A stretch of DNA of 64,000 nucleotides from Schaalia sp. ZJ405 (GTDB lineage: Bacteria; Actinomycetota; Actinomycetes; Actinomycetales; Actinomycetaceae), in the NCBI RefSeq assembly GCF_011038885.2, contig NZ_CP064952.1, forward strand, positions 1,736,001-1,800,000. Direction: 5' to 3'. This document shows, one piece after another, positions 36,247-46,026 of this stretch. The notes below the pieces were generated by a model. The model saw only the letters and a list, made by a program, of their open reading frames with translations, did not search any database and was not told where the DNA came from. Position 1 is the stretch's first letter; each line of letters begins with the position of its first letter. Both the position numbers and the translations under genes were made by a program.

Positions 36247-37492
36247 ACTCATCTTCCCGAGCGGCAGGACCACTTGGTCGCGCCTGGATGAAGCGAGGCG
36301 AGTGCCACCCGCGCGCATCGTAGGCGTCGGCGACGGCCCGAGTCACGCTTTGAGTGATCTCCGGTGTGACGAGGGCGAAGGCGGATCCCCCGAATCCTCC
36401 TCCTGTCATGCGGCTTCCGTATGCTCCGACAGCGCGTGCCGTATCGACGGCAACATCGAGCTGGGGGCAGGACACCTCGAAGTCATCTCGAAGAGAGTCA
36501 TGTGAATCGTCAAGTAATAGACGCGCAACGTCTCTGCGGGTCCCCGTCAACGCCCCCGCGTCAAGGAGATCCCCGAAGGCACGAGTCCGAGCAATTTCGG
36601 AGAGGACGTGGCGGACACGGCGACGAAGCCGCTGAGAATCTAGCGCGCGCATCGCCGCCTCGACGTCGTCAACATCAACGAGCTGGTGAACGCCGAGGAT
36701 CCGAGCGGCCTCTTCACAGTCAGCGCGTCTGGCGGCGTAGTGTCCGTCGGCGAGGGAATGGGAGACCTGAGTATCGATGATGAGGATTTCAAGGCCATCG
36801 GCTGCCAGGTCGAAGGGAACGTCTCGTGCGGAAAAATCTCGGCAGTCCAGCGCGAGGGCGTGGCCTTGACGGCAGCGCAGTGACGCGTTCTGGTCAAGCC
36901 CGCCGGTGCGTGCTCCCGCCACCTCATTTTCTGCGCGAATAGCGAAATGAGCGAGGTGTGTGCGGCCCGGGCCATTTGGGGATGCCGATGAACCGGCAAG
37001 TCCGATGCCCCACACCTCGTCAAGGGCCACAGCGAGTGAACATTCAATGGCCGCAGAGGAGGACAGGCCCCCGCCCTGTGGGACGCACGACCACAGGGCA
37101 GCGTCGAAACCTGGGTGGTCACGCCCGTACTCTTCTTCAAGAGCCCAGGCAACGCCTGCAAGATAGGCGCTCCACCCGGACACTTCCCCGGCACTCCTTT
37201 TCGGACCGATGTCATCGAGATCGAGAAGGGTCACAGCTGCCTGAGATTGGGCCGATACCAATCGGATCTTGCGGTCTGTGCGCGCAGACAATGCGAGATA
37301 TGCCCGATGCGGGAGCGCAATAGGAAGGCACGGTCCACCGGAGTAGTCCACGTGCTCCCCGATGATGTTCAGTCGTCCCGGAGCTGACCACACTCCCGTC
37401 GCGTCCGAACCGAAGGCCTGACGGAATGTCTCGCGGGCATGCTGGACTCCGTCGGTGGGTACCGCTGCGCGCACGAAGAGAGGAGCGCTCAT
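36245..37492 (-). CDS. galK: galactokinase
   Basis: A GHMP kinase of 415 residues that phosphorylates galactose at C1. Motifs: APGRLNIIGEHVDYSGGPCL at the N-terminus, the ATP loop PQGGGLSSSAAIECSLAVA, and MTGGGFGGSAFALV near the C-terminus. AAGGAGG precedes ATG 37492; the frame is open further upstream without support. No galT or galE is adjacent, so the rest of the Leloir pathway must be elsewhere. Confidence 0.93.
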   Translation of the reverse strand: MSAPLFVRAAVPTDGVQHARETFRQAFGSDATGVWSAPGRLNIIGEHVDYSGGPCLPIALPHRAYLALSARTDRKIRLVSAQSQAAVTLLDLDDIGPKRSAGEVSGWSAYLAGVAWALEEEYGRDHPGFDAALWSCVPQGGGLSSSAAIECSLAVALDEVWGIGLAGSSASPNGPGRTHLAHFAIRAENEVAGARTGGLDQNASLRCRQGHALALDCRDFSARDVPFDLAADGLEILIIDTQVSHSLADGHYAARRADCEEAARILGVHQLVDVDDVEAAMRALDSQRLRRRVRHVLSEIARTRAFGDLLDAGALTGTRRDVARLLLDDSHDSLRDDFEVSCPQLDVAVDTARAVGAYGSRMTGGGFGGSAFALVTPEITQSVTRAVADAYDARGWHSPRFIQARPSGPAAREDE

Positions 37493-37663
37493 TGTGTGCC
37501 TCCTTGCACTGCTTCCAGGGGTTTCACGCACCCACCGTACCTGACGTGCGCCTGAGGGTGTCGTTGCTCGTGGCTCGTTGATGTACGAGGCCGACATGCA
37601 ACGGCCGAACCCTCTACACTTGACCTTCGTCCCAGATTCCACGCAGATGCCGACGAGGTGTTG

Positions 37664-38209
37664 ATGTTCCTCCCTCAGCTGTCCCCGGGCCAGGAATGGT
37701 TTGGCGTTGTCATTGCCATCCCCGAACCCTGGGTTACGGAGCTGACGGAACTACGCCTGCGACTTGGTGACCTTCAAGGATCGATCGTTCCCGCGCACAT
37801 TACGTTGCTTCCCCCGATTCCGGTTCCCGCTGACGGGCGCGAACACATCATTCGTCACCTGCGTTCCGTTGCCAAAGCCCACCGGCCATTCCGTATCACG
37901 CTGCGCGGCACCGATTCATTCCGTCCCGTATCCCAAGTCGCCTTCATCAATGTTGCTGAGGGCGCTGACTCGTGTACGGCCCTCGAAGAAGACATCCGCA
38001 GCGGACCGCTGAACATTGATCTGCGTTTCCCCTACCATCCGCACGTCACCCTCGCCCAGGATATTCCCGATCCGGCAATGGACTTCGCTATGGATATCAC
38101 TGACCAATTCGAGGCGTCATGGATGGTTCCGGGTTTTCGTCTTGATCGGGTTGACGCCAATGGAATGTACTCGTCAATGGCGATTTTCGACTTCGAGGCC
38201 GCCTCGTAG
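37664..38209 (+). CDS. 2H phosphoesterase / 2'-5' RNA ligase family protein
   Basis: A soluble protein of about 181 residues with the two HxT/S motifs of the 2H superfamily: AHITLLPPIPV near residue 45 and HPHVTLAQDIP near residue 125. These form the catalytic pair for 2',3'-cyclic or 1'',2''-cyclic phosphates. GAGG lies five bases before ATG 37664. The biological substrate is unknown; ligase naming is historical. Confidence 0.82.
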   Translation: MFLPQLSPGQEWFGVVIAIPEPWVTELTELRLRLGDLQGSIVPAHITLLPPIPVPADGREHIIRHLRSVAKAHRPFRITLRGTDSFRPVSQVAFINVAEGADSCTALEEDIRSGPLNIDLRFPYHPHVTLAQDIPDPAMDFAMDITDQFEASWMVPGFRLDRVDANGMYSSMAIFDFEAAS

Positions 38210-38251
38210 AATCACGCAACCTCTCCACCAGCTCATACTGTTCTCCACGTC

Positions 38252-39409
38252 TCAGTGATCGTCGCCGAGCATGATGGCTGCGGCCTCGTGAAGCTCATCG
38301 GGCATGACCTCACCGGAAATCGCATTGTGCGGCCACTGAAGAGTATGGGGTGCCGACAGGGACACATAGTTTGGGGTTTCCATGAAGTGAACCTGACGTG
38401 GGGTCGCAGGCGCGTGCGCTTTGGGTGGGTTGGCCATCCACGCGCATCCGGTAAGGACCACCCGTACTTGAAGATTAAGCCACAGCACCAGAGTGATCAG
38501 GGTTGCCGCGGTTGCCAGAAGAGGACCGGATACCGCTCCAACAACGCTGGTCCCGAGGTTACGCAACACGATGGAGATCAGAGCGATGATTGCCAGTCCC
38601 CAATACAGGTCATGCTTGGGGACACGCACCCTTGAGACAACGCGGATGAGCAACCATGTGACAAAGAAATACACCCCGAAGGAAATCACCTCGGTGAGGA
38701 TCCGCAGAATAACCGCGGAAAAACCCGATCCGGCAAGGCCAACGAGGCCGAGCAACCAGTCTCCGGCAAAGGACACGAGAATACCCAAACCCGCGCTGGC
38801 GATCAGTCCGACTCCCAAGCCAAGAGCACCCAGAGCATTCATGAGGATTTTGATAACGGGATTTCCGGGGGTGATCCCGATGGAAAACATCGCGCGGATC
38901 GAGTTCCCCAGCTGTCCAACAACACCGATTGCCGACCATGCCATGATCGCTAAGGCGACGATGCCGGTCACCGACACGGCATTCGACATGATCAGGGCGT
39001 GCGGATCAACGAGACCATCAGGCGTCGTCGGCGTTTTCAAGAGGTTCGGCACCGCCGAATCGATTGTCTCGAAGAATGCCGTGCGCAGCTGTTCGTTATC
39101 GCCAAGGACAAGCATGAAGATCGTGATCGCCACGGTCAGCGCCGCTGTCAGCGAGGTCAGCGCGGTCAATGCCATGCCGCCGGTCAGCAGCGTTCCGTTC
39201 CGCTGGTTGTATCGAGTCAGGGCACGAGCAAGCCGCGTCGCTGCCCACCATTGTCCAAGGGCCGCGGCTTTCGCGGGGAACCCTTCGGCTCCCAACGCCT
39301 CTGTCAGGCGCGGGGCTTCGAGTCCGCAATCCTCGGGCGTTGTGTATAGACCAAGGTCATCGACTGTTTCACTGTCGCGAGACTGAGGCTGCGTCGTGGG
39401 AGAGTTCAT
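38252..39409 (-). CDS. YihY/BrkB family inner-membrane protein
   Basis: A polytopic membrane protein of 385 residues with about six helices. The core fits YihY/UPF0761: WWAATRLARALTRYNQRNGTLLTGGMALTALTSL begins the first helix (given in part: RYNQRNGTLLTGGMAL). Later segments include GPLLATAATLITLVLWLNLQVRVVLTG. The N- and C-termini are soluble. The function in bacteria is unsettled; older annotation as ribonuclease BN is wrong for this family. Confidence 0.88.
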   Translation of the reverse strand: MNSPTTQPQSRDSETVDDLGLYTTPEDCGLEAPRLTEALGAEGFPAKAAALGQWWAATRLARALTRYNQRNGTLLTGGMALTALTSLTAALTVAITIFMLVLGDNEQLRTAFFETIDSAVPNLLKTPTTPDGLVDPHALIMSNAVSVTGIVALAIMAWSAIGVVGQLGNSIRAMFSIGITPGNPVIKILMNALGALGLGVGLIASAGLGILVSFAGDWLLGLVGLAGSGFSAVILRILTEVISFGVYFFVTWLLIRVVSRVRVPKHDLYWGLAIIALISIVLRNLGTSVVGAVSGPLLATAATLITLVLWLNLQVRVVLTGCAWMANPPKAHAPATPRQVHFMETPNYVSLSAPHTLQWPHNAISGEVMPDELHEAAAIMLGDDH

Positions 39410-39434
39410 GCTCTCACGATAGGGGGCACAGCCC

Positions 39435-39471
39435 GGTCACGCAGCGTGACCGCTCCCCGCTCGTCCTCGTC
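39435..39471. terminator. hairpin plus motif downstream of exonuclease III gene
   Basis: GGTCACGCAGCGTGACC (39435-39451) forms a compact hairpin, and CGTCCTCGTC (39462-39471) continues as CCCAGG. On the minus strand the motif comes eight bases after the stop and the hairpin follows it. Confidence 0.65.
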
Positions 39472-39478
39472 CCCAGGC

Positions 39479-40315
39479 TCAACGCGCCCAGTCGTAGTCA
39501 ACGGTCACGGGAGCATGGTCAGAGAAACGCGCGTCATAGCTGTCGGCGCGTCCAATGAAAAATTCGCTCGCAGTGGCGCCAATCCCGGGGGTGGCGTACT
39601 GGTAGTCAATACGCCATCCTGCGTCGTTGACGAAGGCTTGGCCTCGCCACGACCACCACGAGTATGGCCCCTGGACATCTCCTGCTAGCTTCCGAACAAC
39701 ATCGACCCATCCGGCGTCAGCCCACGCGTTGAGGAACTCAATCTCTTCGTCGAGAACCCCGGCGCGCTTGTTATGGTTCGGTTTCCAGTTCTTGATGTCA
39801 CGCTGAGATCGAACGATGTTGAAGTCACCGCAGACAATGCTCTCAACCGGGGAAACGCCACTGGCTTCGTCCAGAAGCACCCGCATACGCTCAGCGATCC
39901 TCGGCAAGTGAGCCATCTTCGCTTCCTGCTTGGGTGTGTCTTTCTCACCGGAATGGAAGTAGGCGGACACAACCCGAATGGGAGTGAGAGTATCAACGCC
40001 TCGAACCAGTGTTTCAAGCCATCGACCCGAGTCAACGTCACTTTCCTCATTGTCGAGGACGAGGCGCGCATCACCAACGAATTCTGCACGATCCTGATGA
40101 ACAGCAACCGCCACACCTGCGCGGCCTTTGATCCTCGACGGAACAACTCGAAGGTCCCACGCATCAGGCAGAAGCGAACGCGTGATTGCTTCATCTGCCC
40201 TCACTTCCTGCATGAGGAGAACCGCGGGGGCATGGGATTCAAGCCACGAGGTCAGTCCGCGTTTGGAGGCGGCACGCACCCCATTGAGATTCACAGTGGA
40301 AATTCGTAGCGTCAT
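39479..40315 (-). CDS. exodeoxyribonuclease III family (AP endonuclease)
   Basis: An EEP-fold nuclease of 278 residues that cleaves at abasic sites and trims 3' ends. Motifs: RISTVNLNGVRAASKRGL with the metal Asn, LLMQEVRADE with the metal Glu, VVSAYFHSG, SIVCGDFNIVRSQRDI with Asp and Asn, and the terminal SDHAPVTVDYD with catalytic Asp-His. Complete length. It ends eight bases upstream of a motif copy and hairpin. Confidence 0.92.
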   Translation of the reverse strand: MTLRISTVNLNGVRAASKRGLTSWLESHAPAVLLMQEVRADEAITRSLLPDAWDLRVVPSRIKGRAGVAVAVHQDRAEFVGDARLVLDNEESDVDSGRWLETLVRGVDTLTPIRVVSAYFHSGEKDTPKQEAKMAHLPRIAERMRVLLDEASGVSPVESIVCGDFNIVRSQRDIKNWKPNHNKRAGVLDEEIEFLNAWADAGWVDVVRKLAGDVQGPYSWWSWRGQAFVNDAGWRIDYQYATPGIGATASEFFIGRADSYDARFSDHAPVTVDYDWAR

Positions 40316-40322
40316 CGTTCAT

Positions 40323-41294
40323 TTACCTTGGTGTGTCCAGCGAAATAGCGGCGTCACCCGTATCGGCCTCGTCGAGAACAGGATCGGGAATGACCATCGT
40401 TCCATTTCCTTCGTCAGTCATCAGTTCGACAAGCACCGAATGCGGCATCCGTCCGTCGATGATGTGGACAGCTCCCACTCCCCCGGCGATTGCTTCCACA
40501 CAGGCATCAACCTTGGGGATCATTCCCGAAGAAATGGACTCACCGAGTTCACGTAGGTGCGAGACCGTGATCTTCGTAATGAGTGACGACGGGTCGGGGT
40601 AGTTCGCGTAGATTCCCTCAACGTCAGTCAACATCAGGAGCTTAGGCGCGTGCAACGCCGCCGCAATTGCCGAAGCAGCAGCGTCAGCATTGATATTGAG
40701 GACCTGCGTGGGATCCTCATCATCCAAGGCGATTGAGGAAATCACGGGGATACGACCGGCTTCCAGGAGATCAATGACAGCTCCCGTGTCAACCCCGCAG
40801 ATATCACCCACAAGGCCAAAATCCCTGGCGGATCCGTCGCTGCCAATTCGCCTCCGCTGGGCGCGCAGCAGAGCTCCGTCCTCGCCGGAAATCCCGATGG
40901 CGAGGTTGTCGCGACGGTTGAGTAAGCCAATGAGTCGACGCTGCACGGACCCCGTGAGGACCATCCGGACAATCTCCATAGCTTCGGGGGTGGTCACCCG
41001 CACCCCGTCAACGAAGGGAGTCTCAATCCCTAGGCGGGTGAGCATCGCCGACACCTGGGGTCCCCCTCCGTGGACGACGACGGGAAACATCCCGGCCTGG
41101 TGGAGGAATTGGACATCGGCAGCAAAGGAGAGCTGAGCGTCCGGATCGGTCATCGCGTGACCGCCGTACTTGATGACGACGATGGATCCGCGTAGTTCCC
41201 GCATCCATGAGAGTGCTTCAACGAGGACTTCTGCTCGCCGTGGGGCGCTCAGTGAGGCGATAGCTTCGTGCATTGCCGAGGGCGTGTCAGTCAT
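40323..41294 (-). CDS. argB: acetylglutamate kinase
   Basis: The second step of arginine synthesis, phosphorylating N-acetylglutamate. The amino-acid-kinase fold is clear from IVVIKYGGHAMTDPD, VVHGGGPQVSAML, VTTPEAMEIVRMVL and ILNINADAAASAIAAAL. Length 323 is a little over the usual 300 because of short extensions. It lies 13 bases downstream of argF and is probably cotranscribed. argC, argJ, argD and argR are not in the window. Confidence 0.95.
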   Translation of the reverse strand: MTDTPSAMHEAIASLSAPRRAEVLVEALSWMRELRGSIVVIKYGGHAMTDPDAQLSFAADVQFLHQAGMFPVVVHGGGPQVSAMLTRLGIETPFVDGVRVTTPEAMEIVRMVLTGSVQRRLIGLLNRRDNLAIGISGEDGALLRAQRRRIGSDGSARDFGLVGDICGVDTGAVIDLLEAGRIPVISSIALDDEDPTQVLNINADAAASAIAAALHAPKLLMLTDVEGIYANYPDPSSLITKITVSHLRELGESISSGMIPKVDACVEAIAGGVGAVHIIDGRMPHSVLVELMTDEGNGTMVIPDPVLDEADTGDAAISLDTPR

Positions 41295-41306
41295 GCTGTG
41301 CTCTTT

Positions 41307-42320
41307 TCACTTGCCGTCGGAGAAATCACCCAGGGTTGCCACCATGACGGCTTTGATCGTGTGCATCCGGTTTTCCGCCTGATCGAACACAATGGACGCA
41401 GGCCCCTCGAAGATCTCGTTCGTCACTTCGATCCCGTCCATCCCCGTGGCCTGGTACATCTGCTCGCCGATCACCGTATTGCGGTCATGGTAGGCGGGCA
41501 GGCAGTGCATGAACTTCGCCTGCGGCCCAGCCGTGCTCATCAGGGACGCATTGACTTGGTAGTCACGTAGCAGTGCGATCCGTTCGTTCCACACATCCGC
41601 AGATTCCCCCATCGACACCCAGATGTCGGTGTGGACGAAGTCAACTCCGGCCACGCCCTCGGCAACAGATTCCGTGAGGGTCATACGAGCCCCGGTTTGC
41701 TCGGCGATCGTCCGCGCGGCGTTAATACATTCGTCATCGGGCCACAGCTGCTTGGGGGCAACGATTCGCACGTCCGCTCCGATGAGCGCCCCGTTGACCA
41801 ACAGGGATCGCCCCATATTGAATCGGGCATCACCAACATAGGCATAGGACACGTCAGACAGCGGCTTTCCCGCGTGTTCACGCATCGTCAGGGAATCACA
41901 GAGCATCTGCGTGGGATGCCAGTCATCGGTGAGTCCATTCCACACGGGAACGCCGGAGAGCTGAGCAAGCGTGTCAACCTTCGCTTGGTCGTCACCGCGG
42001 TATTCAATGCCGTCAAACATCCGTCCGAGAACACGCGCCGTGTCCGCCACGGATTCCTTGTGTCCGATCTGCGAACCGGTCGGATCCAGGTAGGTCGTAT
42101 GCGCCCCCTGGTCGGCGGCAGCCACCTCGAAAGAGCAGCGCGTCCTCGTTGATGTTTTCTCGAAAATCAGCGCGATGTTCTTCCCCACGAGACGCTGTCT
42201 TTCACATCCGTTTTTCTTGTCGTCTTTCAGCTGCGCCGCCAGGTCAATGAGCGACATCCACTGCGCGGGAGTGAAATCGAGTTCGCGCAGAAAGTGGCAT
42301 CCGTGAAGCGGGTGGGTCAT
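41307..42320 (-). CDS. argF: ornithine carbamoyltransferase
   Basis: It forms citrulline from ornithine and carbamoyl phosphate. Motifs: [16 protein letters not shown] (carbamoyl-phosphate binding STRTR), the [12 protein letters not shown] loop, and [17 protein letters not shown] with the catalytic HCLP. ATG 42320 is taken; an ATG six codons earlier (42338) is possible, but GGAAGG lies between the two starts. The gene is 338 residues. The catabolic counterpart has a similar sequence, but the argB partner supports biosynthesis. Confidence 0.94.
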   Translation of the reverse strand: MTHPLHGCHFLRELDFTPAQWMSLIDLAAQLKDDKKNGCERQRLVGKNIALIFEKTSTRTRCSFEVAAADQGAHTTYLDPTGSQIGHKESVADTARVLGRMFDGIEYRGDDQAKVDTLAQLSGVPVWNGLTDDWHPTQMLCDSLTMREHAGKPLSDVSYAYVGDARFNMGRSLLVNGALIGADVRIVAPKQLWPDDECINAARTIAEQTGARMTLTESVAEGVAGVDFVHTDIWVSMGESADVWNERIALLRDYQVNASLMSTAGPQAKFMHCLPAYHDRNTVIGEQMYQATGMDGIEVTNEIFEGPASIVFDQAENRMHTIKAVMVATLGDFSDGK

Positions 42321-42392
42321 ATGCGTCGTGCCTTCCATTCGTTCTGGCGTTGCTATTTCCTTATGCGGCGCGTGCCCAATTCATTTTATGGG

Positions 42393-42419
42393 GACGAGGA
42401 CGGGGCCGCTGCGCGGCCC
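42393..42419. repeat. GACGAGGACG motif with GC hairpin upstream of argF
   Basis: GACGAGGACG (42393-42402) is followed at once by GGGCCGC-TGC-GCGGCCC (42403-42419). It lies in the folD-argF gap and may end folD transcription together with the palindrome at 42503, or act as a protein site. Confidence 0.65.
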
Positions 42420-42502
42420 ACCACCGGGTCCTGTCTCTTCAATCGTCACAGCACATTCGCGCCTGATGAGTTTTTTCGCTGTCACACTCATGATCCAAGA
42501 GC

Positions 42503-42540
42503 ACCTGTGGGTACACCCCGCGCGGGGTGTACCCACAGGT
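42503..42540. terminator. 38-bp perfect palindrome downstream of folD
   Basis: The sequence from ACCTGTGGGTACACCCCG through its exact reverse complement is a perfect palindrome of 38 bases, about 37 bases after the folD stop. It is likely the glyA-folD terminator, although no T-run follows it in the direction of transcription. Confidence 0.7.
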
Positions 42541-42576
42541 CAACAACACACAGCGGTATTGTGGTCTGTTCCAGCG

Positions 42577-43470
42577 TCAGGCGCTTCGCTCAGCGGCCTC
42601 GACAACATTCGTCACAAGGAGCGCACGCGTCATCGGGCCAACCCCTCCGGGGTTGGGTGACAGCCAGGAAGCCACCTGGTCAACGCCGTCAGCAACGTCA
42701 CCCATGAGGCGCGTCTTCCCGTTCTCCAGCTGCACGCGAGAAACACCGACGTCGAGGACAACTGCACCCGGCTTCACCATGTCTTTCGTGATGAGCCCAG
42801 CGAAACCAGCCGCCGCAACAACGACATCCGCACGTTTGACATGCTCTGCGAGGTCACGGGTTCCCGTATGGCATACGTCAACCGTCGCATTGACCTCCTT
42901 ACGAGTGAGCAGCAGCCCAATCGAACGACCAACGGTGACGCCGCGGCCAACAACGCACACGTCCTGACCCGCAAGGGAAATTCCGTGACGCTCAATGAGT
43001 TCAATGACGGCGCGCGGAGTGCACGGCAGCGGTGAGTCAATCGGCCCGTTCCCTCGCAGGACCAGGCGACCAAGATTCATCGGATGCAAGCCGTCTGCGT
43101 CTTTCGCCGGGTCAATGCGTTCCAGCACAGCATTCGTGTCGATGCCACGCGGAAGCGGCAGCTGAACGATGTAGCCGGTGCATGCGGGATCGGCATTGAG
43201 CTGGTCAATAGCCGCTTCGACCTCGTCCTGTGTGGCACTCTCAGGCAAATCAACTCGGATTGATTCGATCCCCACTTCCGCGCAGTCTCGGTGCTTACCG
43301 GCAACGTAGGCAACCGACCCCGGGTCTTGGCCAACAAGAACGGTACCCAAACCGGGAACAACGCCGCGAGCGCGCAACGCGGTCACACGTTCACGCAGCT
43401 CATCTTTGATGGCTTGAGCGGTGGCTTGACCGTCGAGGACCTGCGCCGGTCCCTCCCAGGGGGCCCTCAC
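42577..43470 (-). CDS. folD: bifunctional methylenetetrahydrofolate dehydrogenase / cyclohydrolase
   Basis: A one-carbon enzyme that interconverts methylene-, methenyl- and formyl-THF. Motifs: [15 protein letters not shown] with the catalytic Lys, [13 protein letters not shown], and [28 protein letters not shown], given in part, before the NADP site GRSIGLLL. The start GTG 43470 overlaps the glyA stop (GTGA), so translation is coupled to glyA. Its expression should follow the ZTP riboswitch ahead of glyA. Confidence 0.95.
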   Translation of the reverse strand: MRAPWEGPAQVLDGQATAQAIKDELRERVTALRARGVVPGLGTVLVGQDPGSVAYVAGKHRDCAEVGIESIRVDLPESATQDEVEAAIDQLNADPACTGYIVQLPLPRGIDTNAVLERIDPAKDADGLHPMNLGRLVLRGNGPIDSPLPCTPRAVIELIERHGISLAGQDVCVVGRGVTVGRSIGLLLTRKEVNATVDVCHTGTRDLAEHVKRADVVVAAAGFAGLITKDMVKPGAVVLDVGVSRVQLENGKTRLMGDVADGVDQVASWLSPNPGGVGPMTRALLVTNVVEAAERSA

Positions 43471-44756
43471 TGCTCAAGTCCTGCGTACAGGGGGTGACGA
43501 TCCGTGAGGGCACGCACGCGAGCACGCAAGCCCTCGACATCAACGCTCCCACCGTCGGCTCCCTGAACAAGGGTTGTGCCGATGATGTCGGCAACTTCGC
43601 GGAAATCTTCCGCATCGAAGCCGCGGGTGGCCAGAGCCGGGGTTCCAATGCGCAGACCCGACGTGACTTTCGGGGGACGCGGGTCAAAGGGAACGGCGTT
43701 GCGGTTAACGGTGATGCCAACGTCGTGGAGGAGATCTTCTGCTTGCTGTCCGTCAAGCTTGGAGTCCACAAGGTCAACGAGGACGAGGTGGACATCTGTT
43801 CCACCGGTAACGAGTTTGACACCGGCTTTCTTCGCGTCATCCGCTCCGAGGCGTTCGGCGAGGATTTGCGCGCCTTCGAGTGTGCGGCGCTGACGCTCCT
43901 TGAATTCCTCCGTCTGAGCGACCTTCATTGCGATGGCTTTCGCGGCGATGACGTGCATCAGGGGGCCGCCCTGCTGTCCGGGGAACACTGCGGAGTTGAT
44001 CTTCTTGCCCCACTGCTCGCCACGCGAGGACAGAATCATGCCCGAGCGCGGGCCGCCGAGGGTTTTGTGGACGGTGGTCGTCACGATATCGGCGTGAGGG
44101 ACGGGACTGGGGTGTAGTCCGGCAGCAACAAGTCCCGCGAAGTGCGCCATGTCGACCCACAGGGCAGCACCGACCTCGTCAGCAATCTCGCGGAATGCCT
44201 GGAAGTCCAGGTGACGGGGGTAGGCGGACCATCCGGCGATGATGACTTTCGGGCGTTCCTTGAGAGCAGCCTCCCGGACCTGCTCGGGTTCGATTCTCAT
44301 GGTCTCGCGCGACACCTCGTAGGCGACGGCGTTGTAGTTCTTTCCGGAGAAGTTGATCCGCATACCGTGGGTCAGGTGACCACCGTGGGCCAGCGACAAG
44401 CCAAGAATGGTGTCACCCACATCTGCCATAGCCATGAGGGCTGCGGCGTTTGCCTGAGCACCGGCATGAGGCTGGACGTTCACATAGTCCGCGCCGAACA
44501 CCTGCTGAGCGCGTTCAATCGCCAGGCTCTCTGCAACGTCAACGAATTCGCAGCCACCGTAGTAGCGGCGCCCAGGGTAGCCTTCAGCGTACTTATTTGT
44601 CAGGACCGACCCCTGTGCTTGAAGGACCGCACGGGGAACGAAGTTCTCCGACGCAATCATTTCCAGGGTGTGGCGTTGACGGTCAAGCTCAGAATCCAGG
44701 ATGGATTGAATTTCCGGATCGAGCTGCGCCAGAGTCATGTCATTGAGGGAATCCAC
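43467..44756 (-). CDS. glyA: serine hydroxymethyltransferase
   Basis: A PLP enzyme of 429 residues that converts serine and THF to glycine and methylene-THF. Motifs: [38 protein letters not shown] and the Schiff-base region [19 protein letters not shown] with the active Lys. GTG 44756 is preceded by AGGAG at five bases; ATG 44738 is the alternative. The leader contains a ZTP riboswitch. It is followed by the overlapping folD. Confidence 0.97.
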   Translation of the reverse strand: MDSLNDMTLAQLDPEIQSILDSELDRQRHTLEMIASENFVPRAVLQAQGSVLTNKYAEGYPGRRYYGGCEFVDVAESLAIERAQQVFGADYVNVQPHAGAQANAAALMAMADVGDTILGLSLAHGGHLTHGMRINFSGKNYNAVAYEVSRETMRIEPEQVREAALKERPKVIIAGWSAYPRHLDFQAFREIADEVGAALWVDMAHFAGLVAAGLHPSPVPHADIVTTTVHKTLGGPRSGMILSSRGEQWGKKINSAVFPGQQGGPLMHVIAAKAIAMKVAQTEEFKERQRRTLEGAQILAERLGADDAKKAGVKLVTGGTDVHLVLVDLVDSKLDGQQAEDLLHDVGITVNRNAVPFDPRPPKVTSGLRIGTPALATRGFDAEDFREVADIIGTTLVQGADGGSVDVEGLRARVRALTDRHPLYAGLEQ

Positions 44757-44802
44757 GGGTTCTCCTGTTCGTCCGAACTCTCCGCGTATGCGGTCGACAT
44801 CC

Positions 44803-44878
44803 GAGCCCAGGCGGGCGGCTAGAAATGTCTGGTCATCGCTTCCCGGTGGTTTCCCACCTGTTCGCCAGTCACGACGCG
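44803..44878 (-). ncRNA. ZTP (ZMP) riboswitch, pfl motif, upstream of glyA-folD
   Basis: On the minus strand the leader shows the pfl-motif signature in order: CGTCGTGACTGGCGAACAGG, GTGGGAAACCACCGGGAAGC, a short linker, then CCGCCCGCCTGGGC. These form the conserved P1/P2 domain and the P3 pseudoknot of the riboswitch that senses ZMP/ZTP, the signal of 10-formyl-THF shortage. It lies about 50 bases before glyA, a one-carbon gene commonly controlled by this class. It probably turns the operon on when ZTP binds. Confidence 0.9.
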
Positions 44879-44964
44879 TACAGTTTAGCGTCTCATCCAC
44901 GACCGTGGCGCCCGAGCACAACAACCGGACAGCGATCTTCGATGACCTCTTCCGAAAATAAAGC

Positions 44965-44984
44965 GACCCCCGAATACGGGGGTC
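44965..44984 (-). terminator. purU terminator
   Basis: GACCCCC-GAATAC-GGGGGTC forms a 7-bp stem. On the minus strand it is followed by GCTTTATTTT, giving a standard intrinsic terminator between purU and the glyA leader. Confidence 0.75.
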
Positions 44985-45029
44985 ATAGGCCAGGCGCGTC
45001 TCCCAGCCAAGCGTTGCGAAAGCCGGCGT

Positions 45030-45039
45030 CGTCCTCGTC
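45030..45039 (-). repeat. GACGAGGACG motif copy downstream of purU
   Basis: The plus strand reads CGTCCTCGTCCCCAGG (45030-45045), identical over 16 bases to the copy at 39462. It lies 70 bases after the purU stop. Confidence 0.7.
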
Positions 45040-45109
45040 CCCAGGCGATACTGGCGAACAGGCGAAGGCGACGGGCCAACTCCACGAAAAGCGGAGAAAA
45101 CCGGGGCGG

Positions 45110-45976
45110 CTACTTGGAGAAGACGACCGTGCGAGTGCCGTCCATGAGGACGCGACGCTCAACGTGCCAACGTACCGCCTGGGCGAGAACTCGACGCTCA
45201 ACATCCTGCCCAAGAGCCACCATATCGGGGGTTGAATCGGCGTGGGTTACGCGGGTGACGTCCTGTTCAATAATCGGCCCCTCGTCAAGATCAGCGGTGA
45301 CATAGTGGGCGGTTGCCCCGATGAGTTTGACTCCGCGGTCGTGGGCCTGGGCGTAGGGGCGCGCCCCCTTAAAGGACGGAAGGAAAGAGTGATGGATGTT
45401 GATCACCCGTCCCTTCATTTCGCGACAGACCTTGTCGGAAAGGATCTGCATGTAGCGGGCGAGGACGACGAGCTCAACATTTTCAGAACGCACGAGGTCG
45501 AGGAGCTGGCGCTCCGCCTCGTCCTTCGTGTCCTTCGTTACCGGAATGTTGAGGAAGGGAACGCCGTAGAACTGGGCAACGGGAGCCAAGTCTGGATGAT
45601 TGCCCACCACAGCAACAACATCAATCGGAAGCCCCTGCGAACGCTGACGGTACAGCAAATCCGTCAGGCAATGACCTTCACGAGACACCATGATGATGGT
45701 GCGCAGGGGGCGTCCAAGCAGATCAATGTTCCATGTTGCACCAAAGCGCTCAGCGACCTTCCCCAGCCCCTCTTCGACGGGGTCGCGCCCGGCCGGTGAG
45801 TCAACCTCGACTCGCATGAAGAACAGACCCGTATCCGGATCGCCGAATTGTTGAGACTGAATGATGTTGCCACCAACTTCACCGATAACGCCCGTGACAG
45901 CGTGAACAATGCCCGGCTGATCCGGGCATGACAGGGTGATGACAAGTTTCTTCGAGGTCACAACATCTACAGCCAT
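45110..45976 (-). CDS. purU: formyltetrahydrofolate deformylase
   Basis: It hydrolyses 10-formyl-THF to formate and THF, balancing one-carbon pools with glyA and folD next door. An N-terminal ACT domain ([20 protein letters not shown], then FFMRVEVDS) precedes the formyltransferase-like catalytic domain ([46 protein letters not shown], given by its [13 protein letters not shown] and [16 protein letters not shown] segments). The catalytic Asn-His-Asp triad is present. ATG 45976 is used, though its ribosome binding site is weak; an upstream start at 46024 is less conserved. Confidence 0.94.
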   Translation of the reverse strand: MAVDVVTSKKLVITLSCPDQPGIVHAVTGVIGEVGGNIIQSQQFGDPDTGLFFMRVEVDSPAGRDPVEEGLGKVAERFGATWNIDLLGRPLRTIIMVSREGHCLTDLLYRQRSQGLPIDVVAVVGNHPDLAPVAQFYGVPFLNIPVTKDTKDEAERQLLDLVRSENVELVVLARYMQILSDKVCREMKGRVINIHHSFLPSFKGARPYAQAHDRGVKLIGATAHYVTADLDEGPIIEQDVTRVTHADSTPDMVALGQDVERRVLAQAVRWHVERRVLMDGTRTVVFSK

Positions 45977-46026
45977 GCCTCTAAGGGTACTTCGTTGCGA
46001 CCTATGGGCGAATTCGATGCCCATCC

